This document shows, piece after piece, positions 32,601 to 40,340 of a stretch of DNA of 64,000 nt; the stretch's first letter is position 1; each line of letters starts with the position of its first letter. The notes beneath the pieces were generated by a model. That model was not told where the DNA came from. It worked only from the letters and a program-made list of their open reading frames with translations, and ran no database searches. The stretch spans positions 124,001-188,000 of the IMG/VR virus record IMGVR_UViG_3300028883_000032, one strand, 5' to 3'. The position numbers and the translations under genes are program-made. Source of the DNA: a virus.

Positions 32601-35600
32601 AATTTTTGAGTCAAACAACCCGCCTTTTAAAGTTGCTAAATTTTTACCCATTAGCATTTGTCCGGCATCGTCTAATTTACCGGCACTAATTTCAGATATT
32701 TTTTTATCCGTCAAAGGCATTAACTGAATTTCATTACCCTTTTTTTCACTATCAACCCCGGCGGCCTTCATGTAGGCTACCATTTTATCAAATACAAAAG
32801 ATTTTTGGGGAGTTGGTAGTGGCAAACCTAATTGTATTGCTCTCCACAGCTCATCATTCTTTTGTGATTTTATAGCAGTGAAATCTCTTAAATTGTGTTT
32901 TGCACCATGCGCTAGGAGAACATATGTTTGCATAGGATCGACGGATTGTCCCCCAGACTCTCCTCTACCGGGAGCCTCATTTACATTGTAGGAACCATAA
33001 CTACGGCTTTTTTCTTTATGTTCAACCACATGCATTAGTTTTAGTATGTACTGAGGACCAGTAAATACTTTCGATTTAAGAGGCTTACCGTCTTTGCCAT
33101 CTAATACCACCTCGTCAGGTTCAATTCCTTGTTTTTTAAGTTCGTTAAGGAGTATGTTTAATTTGTCCTTACCATCGAAATTACGAATGACGTAAGGTTT
33201 ACCTGTTTTTTCAGCAATTTTAGCCGCTGCTGTTTCTAACAATTGTGAGGGATTCATTCTAGAAGGTATTCCAAACGGAGACATTATCATGTCTACACGC
33301 TTACCACTAGCGGTATGTGGAGCCTCCTCGTCAGGTATGATCTTAACAACAATCCCTTTACCACCGTATCTGTTGGCTAGTTTGTCTCCCTCCACTAATG
33401 GGTGACTTACTTTCACACGAACTACAATTTTACGGCCCATTTTAGAAACATACATTACTTCCCCGGGCTCATCAAAATCATATACAACACTCCGGTCGTC
33501 ATATAATTTAGACACCTTACGGTTCATATTCTTTAGTATTCTCTGTTCGTCGGTCATTTCTCTTGGTTCAAGGTGTGCTATGAGTACATCACCCTTTTTA
33601 ACTCTTTCACCTTCTTTTATAATTCCTTCCGAATCAAGTTTATTATAACTTCCAGTATTTATAAAGGCACCTGGATATTCAGCGGCAAGCTTATCCTTAT
33701 TAAAAATACCATTAGTGGTTCTATGCGAAGTATAATTGTGCAGACTAGAATGTGTAAACTTTTTAGCAAACGAATCTGTTACCACCAACCCGTCTTCAAA
33801 TGAATAGCCCTTGTAAGGCATATAAGCTACTTGGACATTTGCGCCAAGACCTAATGTCTTTTTTCCACCAAAAGGTGGCTCAGCTTCAAAGTTATTTTTT
33901 GCTAATTCTTGTTTGGCCTTAACTACATCACCCGGTTTAACAGTAGGAGTACTGTGCAAGAACGACTCTTGGTTCATTGGAAAATAGTTATACAGCCCTA
34001 TTTTAAGGCTTTTTGACTCCCCTTCAGGTTTTATATGAATGTAGTCAGGTGTTACTTTAGTTACAACACCTGATTTAATGTCGTCGGGAACATATGGATT
34101 AAGATAGTCACCAATCGACTCATCAAAACTTTTATCGATTAATGGCCGACCAACTTGTACTAGAGGAGCTTCCCCATTATCAATGGTAAAAGCTTGTGAA
34201 GTGTTTTTAGCAGCCATTAGTGCCCTGTTTCCTTGGGTATGTTCTAAAAATGGCGTTAAGTTTGTTGGCCACCCAAACAGAGATTGAGGTTTAATGATGT
34301 AGCCATCAACATCTTTATGGGCAAAAACTTCTGCTTTTCCCTTATTATATCCCCGTATTACCCTTTTTGTAAAGTCCCCGTCATGTGGTATTGGTTTTCC
34401 ATTTTTTAAGACATACTGCTCACCAAAACCAACTCTCATGTTCCACAACTCATGCGGAGAGACGTACTTAATATCACCGTCTTTCATAATTACGGGAGTT
34501 GTCATCTGTCCTTTACTGTTTTTTTCAACAAACAGACTCAAAGGAAGAGAAATCCCCACTTTGGAACTATCCGGAGTTTGTACAGGATCAAGAAATCCAA
34601 TATGAGACGGATGGACGTTACGGGTTTCCATGGTTACCTCATGCATGGAAGGTATTCCTCCCGTACCTAATACTGAAGTTTTTCTCCATTCTGATAATAT
34701 TGAGACTGGGTTCGTTTGAGGAGGTGTCGCACTAAGGTCACTTGTAGTAAAGAAACTTTTTATGGGCTTACTATAAGTATCTGGACTTATAATATCCCTA
34801 ATCTGATCCTTTCTGTCCGTACGGAAACGTAAATTACCTGTAATTTGTTTGTCCTTTTTTTCAAGAAAGAACCCGAGTAGATCATCCACAGTCATGAGGG
34901 ACTTAAATACTAGCGAGTCACGCTCATCAGGATCTGCATCACCGCGTTGGACAGCCAGTAACTTTTTACTAACATCCATTAACGTATCTTTATTAACTTT
35001 TTTGTGTGATGCACCCAAAGTTATCAGTGTTGTATCTGGGTCGACTGCGGTTGTCTCAAAGTACTCATATAACATCTTTTTTGCTTCTTGTGGGGTTTTT
35101 GGTTTTTGATGTAAAACCTTTTCCACAAGGTTGACCCACATATCGGGCTCTTCTCCTTTATCGCTATTTTTGGCATAAAGGTCCTTGCCCCACAACTCAA
35201 GCATTTCTTGGTCTGTTACACCCAACGCCTTAAGAATGTTGTACAGTCTATAATTTTGATTCCCAGCACGCAATAGAAAAATTCCTTTTGTCGGGTCTAA
35301 AGTAAGTTTAAAATTAAAACCCTTTGCAAGATTAAATTGGGATTCAAAGTCACCATTATCTTTCATGCGTGTATATATACCAGACTTAAGGCGCAACTGA
35401 TTTGTTGTTTGGTATTCATTGCCGTCAATAATAGCACTAAATCTTTGTGTTTGTTTAGGTATATTGGCTATTTTTATTTTAGGTTTTTCATCAACAATGT
35501 CCCCTGTTTTTTTGTCGACAAGTCTTAAATGTCCGTAAACTGGAACAGACCAAGTACTACCACTAACTTTGGCTTTCTTTTGGGCTGGAAGATCGTTTGT

Positions 35601-35768
35601 GGGGGCGTCCTCGTCCCCTATGTCCAAACTAATCAATTCCAATTTTTTATTTTGTGCATCAATGGGGTATTGATTGGATATAAAATTACCAATTACATCA
35701 TAAATTTTAGAATTTTGAACATTAGGATTTAATGAGTCTTTTAATTCTCTGTCTGCATTCCTCATCAT
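29628..35768 (-). CDS. Fused RNA polymerase beta-beta prime (single 2046-residue chain)
   Basis: A multisubunit-type RNA polymerase core in one polypeptide. Beta part (residues ~1-1040): ANIPKQTQRFSAIIDG, GYSFEDGLVVTDSF, GGKGIVVKI (~797), SPFGIPSRMNPSQLLE and GGQSVDPMQ. Beta prime part (~1050 to end): WSHIELTD, IPVMPPVFRPV, LLNRAPSLHKHSVQA, the catalytic NADFDGD (~1378-1384), the zinc-type LTCETERGMCAFCYG and the trigger loop LTMQTFHSGG (~1790). It is much shorter than bacterial beta plus beta prime, so lineage insertions are absent. No alpha or omega is seen in the window. Likely partner: the sigma-like protein at 60106. Confidence 0.92.
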   Translation of the reverse strand: MMRNADRELKDSLNPNVQNSKIYDVIGNFISNQYPIDAQNKKLELISLDIGDEDAPTNDLPAQKKAKVSGSTWSVPVYGHLRLVDKKTGDIVDEKPKIKIANIPKQTQRFSAIIDGNEYQTTNQLRLKSGIYTRMKDNGDFESQFNLAKGFNFKLTLDPTKGIFLLRAGNQNYRLYNILKALGVTDQEMLELWGKDLYAKNSDKGEEPDMWVNLVEKVLHQKPKTPQEAKKMLYEYFETTAVDPDTTLITLGASHKKVNKDTLMDVSKKLLAVQRGDADPDERDSLVFKSLMTVDDLLGFFLEKKDKQITGNLRFRTDRKDQIRDIISPDTYSKPIKSFFTTSDLSATPPQTNPVSILSEWRKTSVLGTGGIPSMHEVTMETRNVHPSHIGFLDPVQTPDSSKVGISLPLSLFVEKNSKGQMTTPVIMKDGDIKYVSPHELWNMRVGFGEQYVLKNGKPIPHDGDFTKRVIRGYNKGKAEVFAHKDVDGYIIKPQSLFGWPTNLTPFLEHTQGNRALMAAKNTSQAFTIDNGEAPLVQVGRPLIDKSFDESIGDYLNPYVPDDIKSGVVTKVTPDYIHIKPEGESKSLKIGLYNYFPMNQESFLHSTPTVKPGDVVKAKQELAKNNFEAEPPFGGKKTLGLGANVQVAYMPYKGYSFEDGLVVTDSFAKKFTHSSLHNYTSHRTTNGIFNKDKLAAEYPGAFINTGSYNKLDSEGIIKEGERVKKGDVLIAHLEPREMTDEQRILKNMNRKVSKLYDDRSVVYDFDEPGEVMYVSKMGRKIVVRVKVSHPLVEGDKLANRYGGKGIVVKIIPDEEAPHTASGKRVDMIMSPFGIPSRMNPSQLLETAAAKIAEKTGKPYVIRNFDGKDKLNILLNELKKQGIEPDEVVLDGKDGKPLKSKVFTGPQYILKLMHVVEHKEKSRSYGSYNVNEAPGRGESGGQSVDPMQTYVLLAHGAKHNLRDFTAIKSQKNDELWRAIQLGLPLPTPQKSFVFDKMVAYMKAAGVDSEKKGNEIQLMPLTDKKISEISAGKLDDAGQMLMGKNLATLKGGLFDSKITGGHGGTKWSHIELTDTMPSPMYEKAIQSLLGITRPQYEARLKGEEGGIDKIITDLRAIDVKKELQESKNELKTAPESRVNKLNKRVRYLEALDKLGMTAEEAYTTNKIPVMPPVFRPVYPLPSGDLMVSPINYHYRDISKLNDGLASDKEIGTEKIKVDEVRKSLYDHFKELQGLTELTHFGKEKYEGALRTLSGSEPKEGFIQSNVWSKRQDLSARSTITLDPNLGVDEVGIPTGMAKEIYLPFAVQELTKRGHSPLTARKEIQEETELGLRGIDLAMENRPVLLNRAPSLHKHSVQAAIPKRIDGQAIKLNPLIVKGFNADFDGDAMSVNVPVSTDAVREAFGMIPSKNIYQHGPHFDDPVMPIIGSFSQIFQQGLWYLTKVDRKYDGKKYSTFKKMADDVRDGKLDEAEEVELTGVGRTTYGKELVLEKLPEDLKDRTLVFDADTVKRIMKEISDRHPKKFAEVMNHFKELGKEYSYRKPITLSITDLDMDRSARGPIMEIAHKKANRVQTPLERAEIYNEASKKVQKELYENARKSDNRFFHMLDSGSQGKPDSIRQVLTMPGVLLDVKGRPIPTPVEKSWAEGVDDFSFWNHMYSARKGTVDRAVNTQDTGALNKALLTNLKDVLITEQDCGTTNGIELSASDKNVIGRISQQRVPGVVEVGDTITALIHPDLVKKLGNSLIKVRSPLTCETERGMCAFCYGLTPEGKLPQIGYNAGVLDGQAVSERATQLTMQTFHSGGSALAGGGVTAGFPELERTVKVPAILPGKAELAQIEGRVINIKPGMAGGWEVAIMGDGNSPKLHHVKPGRDLLVKIDDIVTRGEPISTGTKKPQELAELTDFITAQKSLVDRMDNVYDGKFHKRTFETIIRGISDNAYITNAPDNSRFIKGDTVFKTVVDKENKERKAEGLPQIEYKPYFKSINVLPHERDDWLSRVTSNNIKMVIQDSAAKASKTNIHGYDPMPAYLYANEFATQFDPEKGVFW

Positions 35769-35783
35769 TTCTCCCGGATTTTT

Positions 35784-35792
35784 GGAATAAGA
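35784..35792 (+). promoter_or_regulatory. GGNATAAGA motif upstream of gene 35883
   Basis: Exact GGAATAAGA in the divergent region between the RNAP gene and the small plus-strand gene at 35883. The ~90-base leader has a GAGGG/CCCTC hairpin before the ribosome site. Confidence 0.45.
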
Positions 35793-35882
35793 ATATACAT
35801 AAGGCTTTCAAATTCGAGCATTGGAAGCCCGCTTTGGGAGGGGGTATTGCCCTCTTCATAATATACAACACAGGAGGGGTTA

Positions 35883-36044
35883 ATGCAAGTTCTAGCAGGC
35901 ATTTCTTCAAGAGTACGGCGTGAACACAACAGGACACGTGTTGATTCCCCAGGAAGGCTACGAAGAACATCAAGTTCCCGTGGGCCGAGAGTGAGAATTA
36001 ACGTTCCTGAAAACGTACACGCAATGTGCTTCCTGCTACAGTAA
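35883..36044 (+). CDS. Small arginine-rich protein
   Basis: Fifty-three residues from ATG 35883 with a very strong CAGGAGGGG ribosome site. Eleven Arg in the first 40 residues (VRREHNRTRV, GRLRRTSSSRG), so nucleic-acid binding or an RNAP-associated role is possible. Divergent from the RNAP gene. Not recognised. Confidence 0.5.
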   Translation: MQVLAGISSRVRREHNRTRVDSPGRLRRTSSSRGPRVRINVPENVHAMCFLLQ

Positions 36045-36085
36045 GAACTTCATTACCACGGCTATTATATTATATTAAATTACTG

Positions 36086-36120
36086 GTGTGGAAAACATGT
36101 TTTCCACACTTGCTTTTTTA
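36086..36120 (+). terminator. Palindromic terminator
   Basis: Perfect 24-base palindrome (36086-36109) GTGTGGAAAACATGTTTTCC then ACAC, followed by TTGCTTTTTTA. Ends the gene at 35883. Confidence 0.75.
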
Positions 36121-36140
36121 CCTCAAAATGAGTATATTTG
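36110..36140 (+). promoter_or_regulatory. Promoter for gene 36163
   Basis: TTGCTT (36110-36115), 17 bases, TATATTTG (36133-36140). Confidence 0.6.
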
Positions 36141-36162
36141 GGTAGGAAACCAAGTGTAAATT

Positions 36163-36501
36163 ATGGTAGACACAAAAAAAGAATTAGTAACTATAACAGA
36201 AACAGAGCTTTTACGTGAAGCATCGAAACTCATTCCTACTTCGCGGGTGGGAGATATCGCTGATAAAAGGCCCACTTATATAACAGTATTTTCTGATTCG
36301 GATGCGGAATGCTTTTTAAAATTTTGCATACCAGAAACCATACCAGAAGCCAAAAGAATTGAAATACAGGAAGTCATGACAATATATTTTGAAAACATGA
36401 TTAGCTTTCTAACATTTGGTAAATATAATAATAACTCTCTTTTAAGAGCTAAAAGGTATGTAGAAAGATCGGCCGACAACGGTAATGCCGTTCCAGAATA
36501 G
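36163..36501 (+). CDS. Hypothetical phage protein
   Basis: A 112-residue soluble protein with an N-terminal acidic helix, a central FLKFCIPETIPEAKRIE segment and helical C-terminus. Unrecognised. It ends inside a terminator and lies just upstream of the large structured RNA. Confidence 0.6.
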   Translation: MVDTKKELVTITETELLREASKLIPTSRVGDIADKRPTYITVFSDSDAECFLKFCIPETIPEAKRIEIQEVMTIYFENMISFLTFGKYNNNSLLRAKRYVERSADNGNAVPE

Positions 36502-36523
36502 TCGCTTAACAGCGACTATTTTT
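36497..36523 (+). terminator. Rho-independent terminator
   Basis: AATAGTCGCT/AGCGACTATT perfect ten-bp stem with TAAC loop and TTT. GGTATAAGA follows at 36526. Confidence 0.88.
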
Positions 36524-36525
36524 AT

Positions 36526-37357
36526 GGTATAAGATTTTAAGCTGTTAGAGCTCGCCCCTTATCCTCTAAGGGAACCATAGTGATTCGCTATGGTAATGTA
36601 CATTCAAACATAATTCAACACGGGCCTTTCGGCCCTATAACATGGTTATGTCCTCAAATTAGGATAGGATGATTTATAACGCCATCAAAGATGGCTATAA
36701 TGCGATCCTAAAAATTCTGATCGCCTCCTTCCCCGCGCCCTTCCGGCGATGTAACAGCTTGTTCTAACCTGTCAATCTAACAGTTGACTACTGGTTTATA
36801 GATTATGGAGAGGGGCTACCTCTAGTTTTTATACACTAGAAAGATAAGTGTTACGCTTATCTTGTCCTTTGTTCATTCCATAGCAGCATAATTCCACTTC
36901 TCATCCCCTCGACTTCGGCCGCGTTGGCCTCGTCTCAAGGATTCGAATTGGAAGCATTTACAATTTTATGCTGTTATGAATGAACTCGAGTTTTGCCCAC
37001 CAGCACCCAGTTATTTTCTGGGATCACAATTGCACACGCAGGCCGACGGCCATGGTCCCTGGGCCGGCTGCCTAACTGCAGGTATAATTCAACGTTTTGA
37101 AACGGCGCCAAAATTTAAACAAATTAAAAAGTGGCTAACGCACAATCGATGAGGATCCTCCGGATCCTTAAGGATCTAGCGCTAATGCATGCCTCTTTTA
37201 CTAAAAAAAGCGCTCGCCCTCTCCAATAGAGTAACCTATGAACCGTCAGTTACAGAACCATTTGTGTATATTTCCCAATACACAACTGGGTGTTTCGCCC
37301 AGAAAGTGAAAAGAGTACTGATTATGTGTAACTGAACCAACTTTGGTTGGTTTTTTT
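36526..37357 (+). ncRNA. Very large structured noncoding RNA upstream of retron RT
   Basis: About 830 bases with no credible gene but dense base pairing. It starts with GGTATAAGA (36526), and ends with the terminator AACCAAC/GTTGGTT plus T run (37335-37357). Domain 1 (36539-36760) is closed by AAGCTGTTA/TAACAGCTT. Domain 2 (36807-37224) is closed by GGAGAGGG/CCCTCTCC and holds a ~20-bp helix (36871-36891 with 36966-36985, one bulge, one G-U), AAGATAAG/CTTATCTT, CCCAG/CTGGG, GCAGGCCG/CGGCTGC and AGCGCT/AGCGCT. Domain 3 (37247-37334) is closed by CAGTTACA/TGTAACTG with two hairpins. It lies 20 bases before the RT gene. Either a giant retron RNA or a retron RNA joined to an ornate large RNA like GOLLD or ROOL. 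Confidence 0.8.
36539..36760 (+). ncRNA. Candidate retron msr-msd region
   Basis: Nine-bp inverted repeats AAGCTGTTA (36539-36547) and TAACAGCTT (36752-36760) would be a1 and a2. A G (36548) follows a1 in TTAGAGC, the position of the branching guanosine in retrons such as Ec86 (TTAGC). Inside are hairpins CCCTTA/TAAGGG (36556-36572), CCATAG/CTATGG (36575-36593), GGGCC/GGCCC (36622-36635), a long one TAGGAT/ATCCTA with inner GCCATC/GATGGC (36665-36710), and ATCGCC/GGCGAT (36720-36750). The first hairpins would be msr, the last two msd. Limits are inferred. Confidence 0.55.
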
Positions 37358-37376
37358 AGTTAACCAATTTTAACAA

Positions 37377-38306
37377 ATGACTAAACAATCTATAAGCATA
37401 TATAGTGTCCTTGATAAATCTCAAGAATATATAGAAGATATTATCTCTAACAAAGAAAAGCATTATATTACTTTTAGAATACCAAAACGTAATGGGCGTT
37501 TTCGTAAAATAGAGGCTCCTGACGACGCCTTAAAAGAGTTACAAACCACAATAAACGAAAAAGTATTTTCTATTTATAAACCCCATCGTATAGCGCACGG
37601 ATTTATTTCTAATAGATCGCCGAAAACAAATGCGGAAGCGCATGTGGGGGCAAAAATAATCGTGGAAGTGGATATAAAGGATTTTTTCCCATCCATTAAA
37701 AAAGACAGGGTTATTAAAGTACTTGAGTACTTATTTGTTCAAAAAGCTGGAATGTTTAAATCTTCCGCCCATAAGCAGGAAGCAATAAAAGTCATATCAG
37801 AATTAATTACTCACCATGATAGGCTACCCCAAGGAGCCCCAACTAGTCCACCGTTTAGTAATCTATCGGTGCTAGGAATGGATAAAGACTTATTAAAATT
37901 AGAAGAGCCTTATGGTGCAACCGTAACTAGATACGCAGATGATATCACAATGTCATCAGAATACAATGTACAATTGCCACAAGTTATCCCGGAATTACGT
38001 AAAATAGTGACCAAATATGGGTTTAAATTAAACAACGTTAAGACTCGAGTTATTCGACAAAATCGTAGGATGTTGGTAACTGGAGTAGTAGTTAACGAAA
38101 AACCGAACATTAGAAAGGATGTTCGACGTAGTTTAAGAGCTAAATTACATAATTACAATAGGGATCACACCCCTATCACCCAAGAAGAATACCAACGTAT
38201 TCAGGGGCAAATTGCTTGGATTAAGTATTTAAACCCTCTCCATGGAGATAGGCTCGGAGAACAATTGGACCGCGTTCAACGAGAAGAACCCACAGTAGTC
38301 TTATAG
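37377..38306 (+). CDS. Retron-type reverse transcriptase
   Basis: A 309-residue reverse transcriptase of retron size. Retron-specific signatures are present: NAEAH (85-89, the NAxxH motif) and VTG (234-236). Catalytic parts: VDIKDFFPSI (98-107), LPQGAPTSP (150-158) and RYADDITMS with the YADD box (186-189). There is no maturase or endonuclease domain, so it is not a group II intron protein, and no template/variable repeat pair suggests a diversity-generating element. It lies 20 bases after a structured RNA and should use it as primer and template to make msDNA. Confidence 0.92.
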   Translation: MTKQSISIYSVLDKSQEYIEDIISNKEKHYITFRIPKRNGRFRKIEAPDDALKELQTTINEKVFSIYKPHRIAHGFISNRSPKTNAEAHVGAKIIVEVDIKDFFPSIKKDRVIKVLEYLFVQKAGMFKSSAHKQEAIKVISELITHHDRLPQGAPTSPPFSNLSVLGMDKDLLKLEEPYGATVTRYADDITMSSEYNVQLPQVIPELRKIVTKYGFKLNNVKTRVIRQNRRMLVTGVVVNEKPNIRKDVRRSLRAKLHNYNRDHTPITQEEYQRIQGQIAWIKYLNPLHGDRLGEQLDRVQREEPTVVL

Positions 38307-38394
38307 GCTATGAAAAAACATAAGTTCTGGTGGATGTACAAATTCACTAACAGCATATTGCTGATGGTCCAGTATTTATTTTATAGAAGAGAGG

Positions 38395-38640
38395 GTGGTA
38401 TTGTTGCCTCATTTCAAAGCATTATTAACAATTGGGTTAAAAGAAACAGACCCGGACAACACGAGAAGAAAAAGAATTAATTATACGAAGGGTAGGGATA
38501 TTATAAAATGGTATCGTGCCCCTAGTATATCCGATGCAATGGGTATATCTCGTAAAACGAGATACTCAAGGATTAAATATATCACTGAAATAAGTCACGA
38601 TGATTATGTCAAAGGTGTAGCGCGCCACCACGAATATTAA
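38395..38640 (+). CDS. Small basic protein downstream of retron RT
   Basis: GTG 38395 (TTG 38401 is alternative) behind AGAGAGG gives up to 81 residues, basic with an N-terminal hydrophobic patch. An overlapping ORF in another frame, 38310-38480 (56 residues, MKKHKFWWMYKF start), also exists and one of the two is probably not used. Position right after the RT makes it a candidate retron accessory or effector, but no known retron effector domain is visible. Confidence 0.4.
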   Translation: MVLLPHFKALLTIGLKETDPDNTRRKRINYTKGRDIIKWYRAPSISDAMGISRKTRYSRIKYITEISHDDYVKGVARHHEY

Positions 38641-38644
38641 AATT

Positions 38645-38653
38645 GGCATAAGA
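38645..38653 (+). promoter_or_regulatory. GGNATAAGA motif upstream of the tRNA-like RNA
   Basis: GGCATAAGA starting 5 bases after the stop of the small gene at 38395. A short hairpin CCAGAAAC/GTTTCTGG (38677-38697) follows. Confidence 0.4.
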
Positions 38654-38657
38654 ATAT

Positions 38658-38771
38658 GTGGCGAGGGCGGTGCCCACCAGAAACCTCGTGTTTCTGGCCC
38701 TAAAATATGTGGGACATAAAAAACATTTAGAAACTATTGAAGAAGTATTTAGTGCATTTAGAGAATATTAG
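38658..38771 (+). CDS. Possible 37-residue small protein
   Basis: A GTG-start ORF with plausible composition (LALKYVGHKKHLETIEEVF) but no ribosome site, overlapping a hairpin. It may be only a remnant. Confidence 0.25.
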   Translation: MARAVPTRNLVFLALKYVGHKKHLETIEEVFSAFREY

Positions 38772-38777
38772 ATAAGT

Positions 38778-38849
38778 GTTACTGTAGCTCAATTAGTAGA
38801 GCGCCCCGCGATAAAACGGGGAGGTGTTGGAGCAAGGCCAACCAGTAAT
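38778..38849 (+). tRNA. tRNA-like structure, aberrant T loop
   Basis: A 72-base cloverleaf: acceptor GTTACTG/CAGTAAT, D arm GCTC/GAGC with AATTAGTA, anticodon stem CCCCG/CGGGG with an eight-base loop CGATAAAA, and T arm GTTGG/CCAAC. The T loop is AGCAAGG instead of TTCRANY and no T33 is placed correctly, so the anticodon cannot be called. It may be a decayed tRNA or a tRNA mimic. Confidence 0.45.
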
Positions 38850-38938
38850 AGAGAGATTGTCCGCCGGGTCTAGCAAATAGATATTCGTAAAGGCAAGCTA
38901 GTACTTCCCCGCTGGGGTGGTCTCTCATTTTTTAGCCT
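38850..38938 (+). ncRNA. Structured RNA with terminator after the tRNA-like element
   Basis: AGAGAGATTGTCC (38850-38862) pairs with GGGTGGTCTCTC (38915-38927) through G-U pairs, enclosing CTAGC/GCTAG (38870, 38896), and is followed by ATTTTTTAG. It either terminates the tRNA-like transcript or forms one folded RNA with it. No class recognised. Confidence 0.45.
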
Positions 38939-38939
38939 A

Positions 38940-38968
38940 TTGATTTTTACTACGGAAATGTGTATATT
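38940..38968 (+). promoter_or_regulatory. Promoter for the glycosyltransferase gene
   Basis: TTGATT (38940-38945), 17 bases ending TGTG, TATATT (38963-38968); ATG follows 26 bases later. Confidence 0.65.
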
Positions 38969-38993
38969 AATATACAACAACCAAGTATTATAT

Positions 38994-40340
38994 ATGGCTA
39001 GAAAACCTAGAATTTTAGCATGGTGTGATACTCCCACAGTAACTACCGGTTTTGGAAATGTGGCAAAAAATTTGCTTAGAGATGCCCATAAAGAGTTCGA
39101 TATTGATATAGTAGGTATTAATTACTGGGGGACTAAAAAATATGATACAGACAAGTGGTTCATTTATTCTACTGGACACAATATGGATCAGATGGGATAC
39201 AAAGTTCTTCCACTAGCCATGGAAAGCAGTAAACCCGATCTTGTTTTTTTATTCCAAGACTTGTTTGCTATCGATTTAGCATACCCATTAATACGCAAAG
39301 TAGATAAAGATACTCCTGTTGTCATATATTTTCCGATAGATGGTGGACCATTCAGTCGTACATGGGGAAATGTTTTAGAAGACAAAGGCATAAAGAAAAT
39401 ATTCACCTATTCTGAATTTGCAAACAGAGAAATACTTAAAGTAGTTCCAGATCTAAATAAAGAGTTAGAAATAATGTATCATGGAGTTGATGTGGATACA
39501 TTTAAACTTCTTCCCAAAGAGGAGGTGGACGAATTTAACCGTAGTAGGGGCTGGGATGGTAGGTTTGTAATGATGAATCTTAATAAATTTCAGCCTCGAA
39601 AAAATATCATGAACACAGTACTGGTGGGGTCACTGTTGGTTCATGGGTACAAGAAATGCAGATGCGGGCACTATTATTTATCAAAATATGATACTTGCGA
39701 TTTAAACGGTTGTGGTCAAGAGGACGTAATAGAAGAAGTTAAACCAAAACGTGATATAACTTTATATATGCACATGAACATAATGGAGCGTATAATGGGA
39801 CCATTAAGATCATGTGGGTTGTCTGCCATTGCATTAAATACAGGATGGACCGATGCCGATATAGACAAATATGGTACTTTGGCCCTTCTTGATCCTGAAA
39901 GGAATTTAGTATCAAACCCCTTCAGTGAAGAAGAATTAAATATGTTATATAACGCAATAAGCGTAAATATAACAACAACTTTGGGAGAAGGGTGTGGTTT
40001 ATCACTGTTAGAAAGTGCCGCCACAGGCACAACTAGTATAGCACCCAACCATAGTGCAATTCCAGAACAAATAGGTGACACCGGGCACCTTGTAAAAAAT
40101 GCAGCATACTTCTCTATGCACAATGATAATTCTCACATGCGTCCAATAGTGAGTGTTCCCGCGATGGTTGATGCGGTTGAAATTGAATATAAGAAATGGC
40201 TAGACAATGGCAGGGAAAAAATAATAAATTATGCTGCAATAGAACGGGTTCATGAGAAGTTTTTATGGGACGATAAACGTGAACAATTAATGTCTGCTTT
40301 TAGAGAATTAACCAAAGATGTAAACAATGAAAAAGAGTGA
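38994..40340 (+). CDS. GT-B glycosyltransferase
   Basis: ATG 38994 gives 448 residues with a GT4-like two-Rossmann layout: N-terminal TTGFGNVAKNL donor/acceptor region, YHGVDVDTF, NKFQPRKN, and the C-terminal donor motif TLGEGCGLSLLESAATGTTSIAPNHSAIPE. An inserted Cys knuckle (CRCGHYY..., CDLNGCG) in the middle is unusual. It may glucosylate phage DNA or modify envelope sugars; the target is unknown. The gene has its own promoter and couples to the next gene. Confidence 0.85.
   Translation: MARKPRILAWCDTPTVTTGFGNVAKNLLRDAHKEFDIDIVGINYWGTKKYDTDKWFIYSTGHNMDQMGYKVLPLAMESSKPDLVFLFQDLFAIDLAYPLIRKVDKDTPVVIYFPIDGGPFSRTWGNVLEDKGIKKIFTYSEFANREILKVVPDLNKELEIMYHGVDVDTFKLLPKEEVDEFNRSRGWDGRFVMMNLNKFQPRKNIMNTVLVGSLLVHGYKKCRCGHYYLSKYDTCDLNGCGQEDVIEEVKPKRDITLYMHMNIMERIMGPLRSCGLSAIALNTGWTDADIDKYGTLALLDPERNLVSNPFSEEELNMLYNAISVNITTTLGEGCGLSLLESAATGTTSIAPNHSAIPEQIGDTGHLVKNAAYFSMHNDNSHMRPIVSVPAMVDAVEIEYKKWLDNGREKIINYAAIERVHEKFLWDDKREQLMSAFRELTKDVNNEKE

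Noticed and set aside
37261-37275. TGTGTATATTTC at 37.26 kb as a promoter
   Set aside because: No -35 box lies 17 bases upstream and the segment forms one arm of the hairpin TGTGTAT/ATACACA within the structured RNA.
36526-38306. Group II intron (RT plus structured RNA)
   Set aside because: The RT lacks maturase and endonuclease domains, is only 309 residues, has retron motifs NAEAH and VTG, and no domain V hairpin or GUGYG 5' end is seen.
37377-38306. Diversity-generating retroelement
   Set aside because: No template/variable repeat pair or accessory Avd gene is visible near the RT, and the RT signatures are of retron type.
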